Shown one piece after another: positions 43,134 to 54,199 of a stretch of 64,000 bases of DNA. The stretch is from NCBI GenBank assembly GCA_031761405.1, contig JASEVX010000001.1, forward strand, positions 202,200,390 to 202,264,389, given 5' to 3'. The notes under the pieces are model-generated. The model was not told where the DNA came from and made no database searches. It saw only the letters and a list, made by a program, of their open reading frames with translations. Numbering within the stretch: the first letter of the stretch is position 1; each line of letters begins with the position of its first letter. The stretch is from Serripes groenlandicus (taxonomy: Eukaryota > Mollusca > Bivalvia > Cardiida > Cardiidae). The position numbers were made by a program, and so were the translations under genes.

Positions 43134-43902
43134 GTCGTTTTCTGTAGATTTGTTGTATTTGGGAAAGGCTTAAACAAGCTTGATGTGCTTGGTGCTTACG
43201 GTTATACTGCACTGCAGTGCTGGTGGTTTACCCAGGGAAAGCTGTGATCTAACTGTTGAAAGTAGGGTAAGTCACCGTACAATCAAGTCAAATACAATGG
43301 CACCTGTGTACAAAGACCACCCATGGCAAAGCAACACTATGGTCTTTGTCCACAGGTGTTCTTTAATTGCAGTGTATTTTGTGTAGAATATGAGTAATAC
43401 GGAAACTAAAAGTGTGGTTGTTAGACAGGTGATTGCTTCCAATGTGCTGATTACACAGGTTTGACTGTATCTGCCATATCAAAATTGAGCTGATGTACCA
43501 AATCATCTACATAAACCAGTTTCCTCGTACAAAAGAAAATAAAGCAGACGACTGGGAAATCCCATAGGCAAACATATGGAAAATCTATATAAATGAAAGT
43601 TCAATTATTGAAAAGGGGTGAAAGCATTGTGGGGAAGGGAGAAATTGCTTGTTACCCAAGCTGTTGTCTAGATTTAACCCTTTCCCACATATAGAAGCTT
43701 TCTGACGCCGCTGCAGCAGACAGCTTTTAGAAAACATGTCCACAAAAGAAGAAATTGCTCAAAACGAGCAATTCTCGTTTTGTCACCATGTTTTCAACTC
43801 TATTCAATTATTGTACTTTCATTTAAAGGGAGTTCCCCATGTTTTCCGGTTATATTTTAAAAGTTGTCTGCTGCAGATTTGTTGTATGAGGGATAGGGTT
43901 AA

Positions 43903-45308
43903 ATAAAAAACTGACTATCTTGGGGCGAACTAAGAACAAGACATCTTTGATTTTTAAAAATAGCACAGTTTATTTACATATATTTAACATGTCGTAATAG
44001 CACATTTGATATACACATAACAGCGATAACTGAATTTACTTACATACATCATATTCGAGTATAAATGTTATATTTCTTTTAACAGGTTTATGACCGGATA
44101 AATAGGAAGTCTTCTCCTTTGTAAATGTCTGACAGTTACATGAACACTTATACATGTTACAACTTTAGATACAGAGCTGGAAACCTTGCAAGAAAAGAAG
44201 AAATTGCTCATTATGAGCACAGCACATAGTTATCTGCAAACGGCATCTGAAGTTGTCTGCTTCAGGAAAGTTTAATTTGAAGTAATTTCTAATATAAGAT
44301 ATTGTGACAAAAGGAGAATTTGCTTGTTTTGAGAAATTTCTCCTTTTGCCACGATGTTATCAAAAGATAATTTCAAAAGTTGTGTGCTGCTGAGTTGTCA
44401 GAAAGCATCTGTATGTGGAGGGCACATGTTATTAATAAAGAACGAAATTCAACCTTAAAGGGACATTTAGCATTTCTCTGTTGAAACGAAATGCAGAGAA
44501 ATGCTTATCCACTGAAAGCAGCAATACATTACATTTTATGAATGCTATTTATGGAGAATGAAGTATATCTCTATAGAATCGAAAATATATAGAGACACAC
44601 TTATCCATATATATGTCGTCTGCTTCAGAGGCGTCAGAAAGCGTTGCATGCGGTTTGGGGTTAACGTTTTCTTCCTGCTACATTCACATGCTATCTCCAA
44701 TAAACATTTACAGTTACGCAGACGACATTTTGCACCAGTTGACCTGTTTTTTTTGGCAAACAGTGTTGGAAAAAGAGAAATTACTCAAAACAAATGATGC
44801 TTTTTCAAAGTTTCAATTATGTATCAAATAACATTTTCATATTGTACAGCTTTTCATGAGTCATTTTCCAAGCAGGGGTGTAAAAAACGAAATATCAAGT
44901 TTTAGAGGGTGTTTTTTTATACAGTATTACTATTGCAACCTTTTTTTGTTACCTCACACATAGAACAAATCTTCAACAGACGACTTTGAAAACATAGGTA
45001 ATTTGTTTAAATGACAGTACCATTTTAGAATAAAGAAAATAAATTAAGCAATTGGAGATATTGCTCATTATGAGCAAATTCTCCTTTTATCACAACGTTT
45101 TCAAGATGTCTATTACAGATACCTCAGAAAACGCCTGTGTGTTGGAAAGGGATAATATTCATGTAGAGAGTTGACAGCATTGTAGAAAATGGAGACTGTT
45201 CGTTTTGCACATGTTTTCCCTTTGTCCTTTTCCAAGATGTTTTCATTGGCATCAGAACTTTGTTTTATCTGTATCATGTAAATGGATAATAACAACAGAA
45301 TACAACAA
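43903..45308. other. 3' flank of homeobox gene 2
   Basis: Same order of blocks as 36075-37515, with TTTATT at 43969-43974. No exon recognised. Confidence 0.5.
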
Positions 45309-46421
45309 CTACTCACAATCCTCCAAAAGACTTTTCTTCAATTTACTGTTTCTAGATCGATTTCTCTTATTTGCGAACCACTTTCGAATCTGCTCTACAG
45401 TTATTCCCCCTTCTGAAGCCATGGAAAGAGTAACGTCCCTTGATGGGTACGGGTTCTCGAGATTTTCCTGATACCATGATTCAAGAATGTTCACAGCGTG
45501 TTTTGGAAGCAGTCTACTTTTCTTCTGATTCATTACACATCGTTTTCCGGTTCCAGGTTTTGACTTGTTATCTGACTTAATAGCACTAAGTTTATGTTCA
45601 ACACTTCCTAGAAGGGTAACCAGCTTCCTACTGTAGTATGTGTTGATGGAGGCGGTACTTTCTCTATCGTAAGCCCTCTGACACAGTACGTTATGGCGTT
45701 CTAGGTCGATCATAGATGTCTGTGATTGGTAGTAATGTTCAACTTCATCAGCGGCATCTTTGTTGGTTTCCATAGCGAGGAATAATCTGTGACTGATGTC
45801 TTTTTCTCTCAAAGCGAGTTTCATATCTTCACATGTGTCGTCTGTTTCATTTCTTACAGGTGAACTGTTCGTCACTTCCGGTCTGATTTGACACTGATTA
45901 TATCCATAGTTGCACTGAGAGTAAAACCACTGATCGACATAAGAATCTGAATTTGTATTTTGAAACAATGACTGCTGTGGTGTTATGTCTCGTAACTTGC
46001 TGAAATCTTCGGCTGTTTGGGAGTAGAGTGGTGACGATGATGCAGATGACGTCATCGGAACAGGAAATTGTCGATGGTGGTTAATGGATGGACTGTTGTA
46101 TCCAGAGTCGTCCAGGAACTGGTTCATGTTGAAATGATCAGGTTGTGACACGTTGTTTGTTGAGAAGGGTGAAGTTGAATGATGGAACTTCGGTTGTTGA
46201 TAACCTTCAAAATCGCACTGAGATCTGGTTGGCGTGTTTTGACCATTGGTATAGTATGTCTGACAGTCGTTTGAAGGCTGGTTGGTTGGTTGCCTGGTTT
46301 GGTTTGGATGAGCAAACATGGTGGAATATTCTGCGACGTTCTTGGCTGCTATGTTGAACTGACACTGTATGGTAACGTCTAATACGTTTGATTGTTCGTA
46401 CGAAGTCTTCTGCTGCCACAT
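45309..46421 (-). CDS. TALE homeobox protein, tandem copy 2 (370 aa)
   Basis: Paralogue of the gene at 37516 with the same MWQQKTSYEQ start and a homeodomain identical from QKKSRLLPKHAV onward except one residue (VNILES for VKILES). It lacks 30 residues present in copies 1 and 3 (the stretch PIDYRGF... to ...ECTSS), an in-frame 90-bp deletion in the disordered region at about 46192, and has two extra residues (DDTCEDMK for DDKDMK), shared with copy 3. The frame is intact, which argues for function. TALE P-Y-P loop and WFANKRNR helix 3 as in copy 1. Probable homeodomain transcription factor of the spiralian TALE expansion; whether it binds alone or with a PBC/MEIS partner cannot be told from sequence. 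Confidence 0.9.
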   Translation of the reverse strand: MWQQKTSYEQSNVLDVTIQCQFNIAAKNVAEYSTMFAHPNQTRQPTNQPSNDCQTYYTNGQNTPTRSQCDFEGYQQPKFHHSTSPFSTNNVSQPDHFNMNQFLDDSGYNSPSINHHRQFPVPMTSSASSSPLYSQTAEDFSKLRDITPQQSLFQNTNSDSYVDQWFYSQCNYGYNQCQIRPEVTNSSPVRNETDDTCEDMKLALREKDISHRLFLAMETNKDAADEVEHYYQSQTSMIDLERHNVLCQRAYDRESTASINTYYSRKLVTLLGSVEHKLSAIKSDNKSKPGTGKRCVMNQKKSRLLPKHAVNILESWYQENLENPYPSRDVTLSMASEGGITVEQIRKWFANKRNRSRNSKLKKSLLEDCE

Positions 46422-47410
46422 CGTTGTACAATTTAGTAGAAGATTCGTTTTCTTATGATCGAACTGAAGATTTATTCACCAGTTAAAGTAAGTAAAAGAT
46501 ATCCCACGTTCTAAGAGTACACTGTGTTAATAATGACGTATTAATCCAAGATATGGAATGTTCACAGCACACACAGTTTATATCCAGTCAAAAATCCAAT
46601 TATATTTTAAATATCACTGATATATATTCCTCAAGTATCCATATGATTTAACAAGTTATTGAAATATGACTTATCAAATGTTTGTAATCTTACTTTTATA
46701 TCCATATCAAATATGGATAGAAATTCTAATTATTAAACATTCATTGGACTATAAAAAGAAATGGGCGGAGTTTTCAAACAATTAATTTGGGTATGCTGCA
46801 AACAAGGAATTATTAGGTAATTGAAATTGCAAGGGATACTTCAACCAAACTGGTAATTTTGTCAATAGTACAAAGCTATCGATGAAATAGCTGGAATAAA
46901 ACACGGTCAAACTATCTTTTATAAGTGATTATTACTCCTAATTGATTTTCGTTTGAAGTGTTCCCGACCTTGTAACACCTAGGACGCGTTTTCTTTGTTA
47001 ATTAGTTAATTAACCAATCAATCAAAGATAGTGTGAAACCCTTACAGATTATTAATTTGGCTTAGCTGCTTCAATTTTAATACGCCGTTATCCTTTAGTT
47101 TATTCTTACCCATTACATGATAATCTTCATTTGCAAATTAATATTAACTTGAAGAAGAGAATTAAAAAGACATATCTACTAAAATAAGCGACAAATAAAC
47201 TGAACCCAACAACATATTTTACCCTTTTCCTTAAACGCATTTTGACGCACAATATATGGTATAATATTTTTTAAACATGTTTTCACTAATTCTACCAATA
47301 TCTTTTATTGATAGGCCTGCTTCAATGATAAAAAAAACCCGAACATTTTACGTTTAACATACATTTGTTATTTAAATTTATATTGTTTCATCCAGTTGGT
47401 TACTTTGTAT
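46422..47410 (-). promoter_or_regulatory. Conserved upstream region of homeobox gene 2
   Basis: Matches the upstream DNA of copies 1 and 3 up to TGATAGGCCTGCTTCA; lacks the doubled box of copy 1. Confidence 0.4.
46692..46703 (-). promoter_or_regulatory. TATA-like box of homeobox gene 2
   Basis: GGATATAAAAGT on the minus strand, about 271 bp before the ATG, single copy. Confidence 0.45.
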
Positions 47411-47578
47411 TTACATATCTTGTATGGTTTGTATTAGACGTGTATGTTCCTGTAGAAATAAACATAACATACACTTTATTCACGCAGTAATGGTTACATT
47501 ATACATGCGGATTTGATAAAGAAAATCACGGTTTAATAATTTAACATAAACATTAAATAGCAAATATGATAACACAGA

Positions 47579-47684
47579 TTAAATGTTGTAGTAATGATGT
47601 TTGGAATCGGCCGCATTCTTATCAGCATCATTAGTAAGCAAATTGAAGGAGTTGCTGAAGCTATTAAGTCTTCTGTTGTTATAA
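47579..47684 (-). CDS. Candidate terminal exon of an unidentified minus-strand transcript
   Basis: On the minus strand a good acceptor (TTATTTTTCAG) is followed by one base and 34 open codons reading YNNRRLNSFSNSFNLL, then TNDADKNAADSKHHYYNI and TAA. An AATAAA (47475-47480 on this strand) lies about 100 bp after the stop, a normal distance for a last exon. Asn/Ser-rich, no domain. It sits in a 650-bp block present only in unit 2. I do not know its upstream exons. It could belong to a transcript from homeobox copy 3, 8.7 kb upstream, or be chance. Confidence 0.3.
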
Positions 47685-48062
47685 CTGAAAAATAATGTCA
47701 ATGGTTTAAGTACAATATACTAACTTTGAACAGGTCTACGTGCTTGGCATTGCGGATCTATGTGTATATTGGATTTGAAGACAATTGCTTAGTGACCACT
47801 ATTTTCTTTTCAACGGAGTTTCCAATGTTTACAATTTTACGTTCTTATCACTGTTTTCTTTTCAACAATATTTTCAGTGTTTACACATTTACGTTCTTGC
47901 TGAAAATTCAAAGAATGGGCTGTTTATTACGGGTGAGTACCCAATGCATATATATAGTATAAGGTAACAGTATCTTTATCTTCTTCAGTACAATTATTGT
48001 ACAGAATGATCGAGGAACAACAATAAATACAATGTCAATTCAGTCCCGTGAATATATGTTAT

Positions 48063-48235
48063 CTATTTCCCACCTGCTGCAAAAGAAGAAATTGCAAATG
48101 AGCAATATCTCCTTTTGTTTCTATTTATCAACTTTATTTAATAATCCGACACCTTGAACTATGGACCTTTGTTAAATTTGAGCCTAGAAAGAAGTCTTCT
48201 GCTGCCAAAGTGTTGTATGTGGGAAAGGGTTAAAA
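48063..48235. mobile_element. Short TTAACCC MITE
   Basis: CTATTTCCCACCTGCTGCAA, hairpin remnant, and TGTATGTGGGAAAGGGTTAA. Inside unit 2 after the unit-specific insertion. The following 48236-49020 repeats the GGGACCAAGGGTTGATAAGT module of unit 1. Confidence 0.55.
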
Positions 48236-49126
48236 TAACCATGATTCAGAAAATAGAGAGTTCCTTATTTGTTTCTTTATTTTTAAGTTTGAGAAGAATT
48301 ATAAATTTTAAAAACATTGTCTCGAAACATGTCTCGTCAGATTGTGTGGATATTGATCGGTAATCTGATCCGAGTCATTACAATGTTAATATGTTGTGAT
48401 AAGTTTACCCTTTACTCCGGCACCAAACATGTAGAAGGGACCAAGGGTTGATAAGTTATTAATCTTTCATATTAATTAGAAAGAATTGAAAACGATCAAA
48501 CTCCCTTTCATACGTGATTATTACTCCTGTCCGATTTACGTCTGAAGTGTTCCCGACTTTGTAGCACCTACGACGGTTAGACTTTATTTATTAGTTAATT
48601 GACCAATCAATCAACGTAAAAGAACAAATGAAACCACATCAAAATTATCACTTGCCATCAATTGGGTTCATCTGCTTCACACTTTTAATATTCGGGTTTC
48701 CCTTTAGTTTATTTTTAACCCATTTATAATCCTGTTTTTATTATTAACGCCCCCTTGCCTTTAATAAAAAATTCAGCAGACTATAATTGAATATAAACTG
48801 TGAGAAGCTTGTTATCTTTTCACAGATTCAAAAAGATGGAAGAACAGAACATAACTTTATTACATCTCTCCGTACATACAGTACAACATGAGGAAATGGT
48901 ATAATTACAAGAAATCTATTTAAATGCGATCATGTGATCACATATTTCCTTTTTGCTTAAAGGGGGATTGTACTCAGTCATCCATGGATACTCTGCTTAT
49001 GAGAGGCAGGGTATTCATGGCTAACCGTGTACACAAAAACAAATTTAAGTCGGGGTTTCCATTGTAGGGAAAGTAACATGGAGAAGCGATATGAGCTTCA
49101 TAACAATGATGTAAGTAGTTCTCAGG

Positions 49127-49420
49127 ACCGCCTCGATGGTGTAGTGGTAGAACGGGTCATACCCAATCTCCTACGCAGAGTTGTCGTTCCTTACACTCAC
49201 CATACATGTATGGTGAGTGTAAGGAACGACAACTCTGCGTAGGAGATTGGGTCATACCCAGTACTTAACAAAATGGTAGTAATGGCTGCCCTCCTTTGCT
49301 TTCATTACGACTGACTGGTTTGGTGTCGGGATATTTGGACCAGTAGAACTGATAACAAGAAACGCCGTACTATAACTGAGAAATTGTTGAAAGCGGCGTA
49401 AAGCACCAAACCATAAATCA
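49127..49420 (+). mobile_element. tRNA-derived SINE broken by a palindromic insertion
   Basis: The A box (CGATGGTGTAGTGGTAGAAC) is kept; the B box region is replaced by the palindrome at 49161-49252; the tail resumes AAAATGGTAGTAATGGCTGC. Confidence 0.75.
49161..49252. mobile_element. Perfect 92-bp palindrome (fold-back insertion)
   Basis: Two 46-bp arms, exactly complementary by my reading, meet at TACATGTA with no spacer. Arm ends read CCCAATCTCC / GGAGATTGGG. The direct repeat GGGTCATAC flanks it (49154 and 49249), consistent with a short target duplication; TCATA is the minimal form. A decayed relative is at 12388-12440. Confidence 0.85.
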
Positions 49421-49614
49421 TACCAATGATAGTGTTGCTTCCCTTCTTGGTCCACAGGATTCAGTGGACAGCATTACGACTGATGCTCTGGTATCAGGAT
49501 AAACCAGAAACATATAAATATGTATCGGTATAACTAATCGACATAAAACAGATGCAAAACTTTTCTCTGCCAGTTCTTTTTTATATATGTTAGACGCGTC
49601 AATATTAGTATGTT

Positions 49615-49778
49615 GTTTTAACCTACATCACGTATGCAGCGGTCAACTTTGAAAACATCTGGGTAAAACTTTGGAAAACTTCTATATAAAAAATTGAATA
49701 ATTAGCAATTTCTCCTTTTACCAACATGTTAACAAAAGCCGTATGCTACAGAGGCGTTTGTATATGGGAAAGGGTTAA
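49615..49778. mobile_element. Truncated TTAACCC MITE, unit 2
   Basis: TTTTAACCTACATCACGTAT to TATGGGAAAGGGTTAA; counterpart of 40990-41156. Confidence 0.55.
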
Positions 49779-50239
49779 GAAACACTTCATATACCGAAAT
49801 CAATATTCATGAAAGTGAAAAATATGTAATTTACGCCCATGTTTGAAACGATAAAACGTCCTAAAATAAAGACATGCATATCCATAAACTTTCTTTCTCC
49901 GGTTATTTAGAATTGACATGAACTCTCATTTAAAATACCTTGTTTTATAAATCTGTTTATGTAATTAAATCAATAACTGTTAGTAATTGAACGTTTAGAT
50001 GTCGTAAAACTACATTAAATGTTTTTGGATGTTAACCAAGCTAATCTGACTCCACACAAGATCATATCTTACTTTTAGGAATGTTATAAACTTCATCCCT
50101 AAACATGCAAAAGGGACTAAGGGTGTAACGTATATAAACATGGTCAAATTATCTTTTATACGTGATTATTACTCTTGATTGACTTACGTTTGAAGTTTAG
50201 CCGATGTTGTAACACCTAAGACGGTTTCTTTCTATTAAT

Positions 50240-51095
50240 TATGCCTCCCTCGAAGAAGAGGGGTATATTGCTTTGCACATGTTGGTCGGTTGGTCCGTCG
50301 GTAGACCAAAGCTTGTCCGAGTGATAACTCAACAATATCTGGACCTATGGTCCTTAAACTTAACTTGGAAGTTGGGCTCGCCAGTAGATGACCCTATTGA
50401 TTTTGAGGTCATTGGGTCAAAGGTCAAGGTCACAGTGGCATTGAACGCGAAAAGCTTGTCCGAGTGATAACTCGCCATTGCCTGCACCCATGGCCCTCAA
50501 ACTTGACATTGAGGCTGGGGGTGAACAGTAGATGATCGATTTTGATTTTGAGGTCATATGGTCAATGTCAAGTCACGGTCACCTTGAACACGAAAAGCCT
50601 GTCCGAGTGTTAACTCGACATTGCCTGCACCCATGGCCCCCACACTTGACTTGGAGGCTGGGCCTGACCAGCGGATGACTCCTATTCATTTGGAGGTCAT
50701 CAGGTCAAGGGTCATAGTGACCTTGAACGCGAAAAGCTTGTTTGAGTGATAACTCAACACTGCCTGTACCAATGGCCCTCAAACTTGGCATGGAAACTGG
50801 GGGTGACCAGTAGATGACCCCTGTTGATTTGAAGGTCATCGGGTCAAATGTCAAGGTCCCAGTGACCTTGAACGTGAAAAGCTTGTCCGAGTGATAACTC
50901 GACATTGCCTACACCCTTGCCCTCAAACTTGACATGGAGGCTGGTGGTGACCAGTAGATCAAAACTATTGATTTTGAGGTCATCGGGTCATCGGGTCAAA
51001 GGTCACAGTGACATTGAACGCGAAAAGCTTGTCCGAGTGATATCTCGACATTGCCTGCACCCATGGCCCTCCAACTTAACATGAAGGCTGGGGGT
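50240..51095 (+). repeat. Pearl-like element (GAAGAAGAGGGG) in unit 2, six cores
   Basis: Same ends as 41652 but more core units of about 135 bp (TCCGAGTGATAACTCGACAT; AACTTGACATGGAGGCTGG). Copy number differs between units, showing change after duplication. Ends directly at GATTACCAATTGTCAAC of the host module. Confidence 0.75.
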
Positions 51096-51479
51096 GATTA
51101 CCAATTGTCAACAATTGAGATTACCAGCTTCAATTTACATATTCGGTTGCTTTTTAGTTTTTAACCCATTTTATGATAATCATCTTTAGCAAGTCACTAA
51201 TCAATAAAGAGGAGAATCTATATATTCTTCATTTAACATTATATATGAAATCTGCACCAGATGACGTTGAAATCATCTATACTATACAGAACAGAATATA
51301 AATTTTAATTTCATTTTAAGCATATTCTGCTCCTGATTGGTATACACACATATATATGCAGAAATGGTTATGACAATGGTATCTAAGTTATGTAAAATAA
51401 ATTAGACTTGTAGAAAAGGTAAACTTGCGTTCCCGTTTTGCCTCATTCAGTTTCAATAATTCTCTAATAATAATCAAAG

Positions 51480-52240
51480 TACTGAAAGTACTGAAATGCG
51501 GGTGATGTTGGCTCTAGAGTGTTAACACGATTTTCCTTCAATATGACCTAGTGACCTAATATTTGACCCAACATGACCCATGTGAGAACTTGACCTAGAT
51601 ATCATCAAGAAAAACATTCTGATAAAGTTTCAACATGCTCAAGCTAAAAATGCAGTATCCAGAGTGTTACCAATATTTTCCTTCAATTTGGCCTAGTGAC
51701 CTAGTTTTTAACCCGGCATGACCCATATTCAAACTTGACCTAGATATCATTTAGATAGAATTCTGACCAAATTTCAAGCTGCTGTAGCCAAAAAAGAGTT
51801 GACAAGATTTTCCTTCAATTTGGCCTAGTGACCTAGTTTCTAACCCAATGTGACCCATATTCGAACTTGACCTGGATATCATTAATACAAACATTCTGAC
51901 AATATTTCAACTGTTTAAGCGGCCGCTAGAGTGTTTACAAGCGTTTCCTTTAATTTGACCTAGTGACCTACTTTTTGACCCGACATGACTCATCTTCGAA
52001 CTTGACTTACATCATCAAGACAAACATTCTGATAACATTTCAACATGATCAAGTTGAAAATGTGACCATCAGAGTGTTAACAAGATTTTCCTTCAAATTG
52101 ACCTAGTGACCTTGTTTTTGACCTCAAATGGCCCAGTTTCGAACTTGTCCAAGATTCGATGGAGAAGAATGTTCTAATAAACTGTCATGAAGATCCGATG
52201 CAAAATTTAGCCTGTAGAGTGTTAACAAGGGAAATTTTGA
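51480..52240 (-). repeat. Pearl-like core array, reverse, GACCTAGTGACCTA type
   Basis: Four to five units of about 130 bp with GAGTGTTAACA, TTTTCCTTCAATTTGGCC and TAGTGACCTAGTTT; this is the same core as the element at 28299 in the opposite direction. Conserved ends not found. Confidence 0.6.
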
Positions 52241-52610
52241 CGACAGCCGTATTTCCGTATTTCTCATTGCAGGGGTTTTCTCAAAAGGTTTTTGAGCTAC
52301 CCGCTTTCAAGCTACTCGTTTTCCATATATCTAAAAGAAACATTTACGATCCTTATGTCTAACTTAAATTTCTAAATTATGTATACAACTTCATGGATTC
52401 AATTTTTACATTGTGTACGTTTACTTTGTATAATGTGCATACTGTTTAGCTTGTTGTGAAACGTATTTAACTGATCCCTGGACAATAAAAAAAAAATGTC
52501 CATTTTGAAAAAATCAGTGCAGCACAAACAATTTACAAATTTACACTTCCTGAAAGATGGGCATGACAATGTACGGAGGTATTCAGCAAAGCTGAACCCC
52601 CCGCATAAAA
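52241..52610. other. Unassigned AT-rich DNA
   Basis: No exon, repeat or RNA recognised. Ends shortly before a pearl-like element. Confidence 0.35.
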
Positions 52611-53431
52611 ACAAGAGGGCAATGATGGCTCTGGATCGCTCACCTAAATTAGGAAATGTGATTGGGATGCCTTTTTTTAACCAACCAACATGCCTAGAAA
52701 AAATCTAAAATTGTAGAGGGTCAAGAAGGGATAATTTCATCAAAAGTATTTGCAAATTGGCCAGATAGTTTTGGAGAAGATTTTTAAAGTTTCAATATAA
52801 CCATATAAGGCAAAACTAAAACTAACCCCCCTTTCCCGTACCTTAGCTATAACCATATATGGCAAAACATCCATGTTTTCCAACCAATCATCATAGCTTG
52901 AAGGAATATGATTGAGGGGCACCTTAGAAACATTCCTACAAAAATGATTTGGAAATCAGCCGGACACTTTCGACTATATACATATAAGGCAAACTAGCCC
53001 CGTCCTCTGATATTCTTTTACCAGTCAACATAGCTTGAAGGTATCTTAAAGAGCTAAGGTACATTTTTACAAAATTATTAAGAAATCGGCCAGACACTTT
53101 CGGAGAAGAAGATTTTTAAAGTTTCCACTATAACCATATCTACCAATGAACATGGCTTCTGATGGAGGGGAACCTTTCTCCAGAACTATTTGGACATCGG
53201 CCAACCACTTTTTTTCAAACCCGAATTCTGCATCGATCCAAACATTTGAAGGAATTCTGGTTAGGTCATTGAGAGGATGCTTTCAGTGAAGTTTCACCCA
53301 TAATTGTCCCGCTGGTTACTGAGGATGACATGTTGACGGACGCACAACGCACAACGCACAACGGACGACGGCTGCCGGACATAGGGCGATCACAATAACT
53401 CACCTTGATCATTTCGAGCTCAGGTGAGCTA
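52611..53431 (-). repeat. Pearl-like element, complete, reverse
   Basis: Starts ACAAGAGGGCAATGATGGCT (reverse of GGCCATC...CTCTTGT) and ends ATCATTTCGAGCTCAGGTGA then GCTAAC. Three to four 166-bp cores. Confidence 0.75.
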
Positions 53432-54199
53432 ACAAATATTTCCGAATGAGGGAATTGTCAAAAACCCAAACAATTATTTACCCAAGAAAATAAATATGGA
53501 CTATCTTCGGACAAACTAAGAAACAGGGCCTATTAGAATGTTGAAAATAGCACAGTTATTTACATATATTTAACATGTCGTAAGAGCACATTGTAATTGA
53601 ATTACTTACATATATCATAGTCTAGAATAAATATTCTATTTCTTTTAACGTTTCATGATCTGATAAATAGGAAGTCTTCTGCTTTATAAATGTCTGATAG
53701 TTATATTGAACATTAACAATGTACTGTTAATACCTAGTTGAAAACATTGCAAGAAACGAACAATTGCTCAAACTGAGCATATGGCTTCAGAACTAAAATA
53801 CTTCCTATTTGTTTGACATATCTTCATCTGGCTACTTAGAAAAAAACCACTAACAAAGCATTGGAAAATGAGAAAGTATTTTCTATTAGAAATCCTGTCG
53901 ATCATGTTTTTTGACCAATCAACATGGCTTGAAGGAATCTGACAGAGAGGGTAACATTTCTACAGAATTATTTGAAAAGCGGCCAACCATTTTTTTCGTT
54001 TGGTTGCCATGGAAGCCAGAATTCTGCATGGATCCCAAACATTTGAAGGAATTCTGGTGAGGTCATTCAGATGATGATTTCTTTGAAGTTTTACCCCAAT
54101 TGACCAATTGACTGAGGAGGAGATGTTGACGGACGCACAACGGATATAGGGCGATCACAATAACTGACCACTTCGTGCTCAGGTGAGCTAACACAATTT

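Larger units (their letters stand above)
43206..51450. repeat. Segmental duplication unit 2 (homeobox-bearing)
   Basis: Collinear with unit 1; the offset grows from about 7.8 kb at the left to about 8.6 kb at the right, the difference being mainly a unit-2-only insertion at about 47410-48060. The MITE at 43674-43902 is inherited from the ancestor unit. Confidence 0.8.

Noticed and set aside
47726..47967. Plus-strand frames of 60-78 residues, and an exon-like piece 47878-47933 with TTTTCAG and GTGAGT
   Set aside because: Phe/Ser-rich AT-biased reading, no partner exon in phase, no motif; too weak to call.
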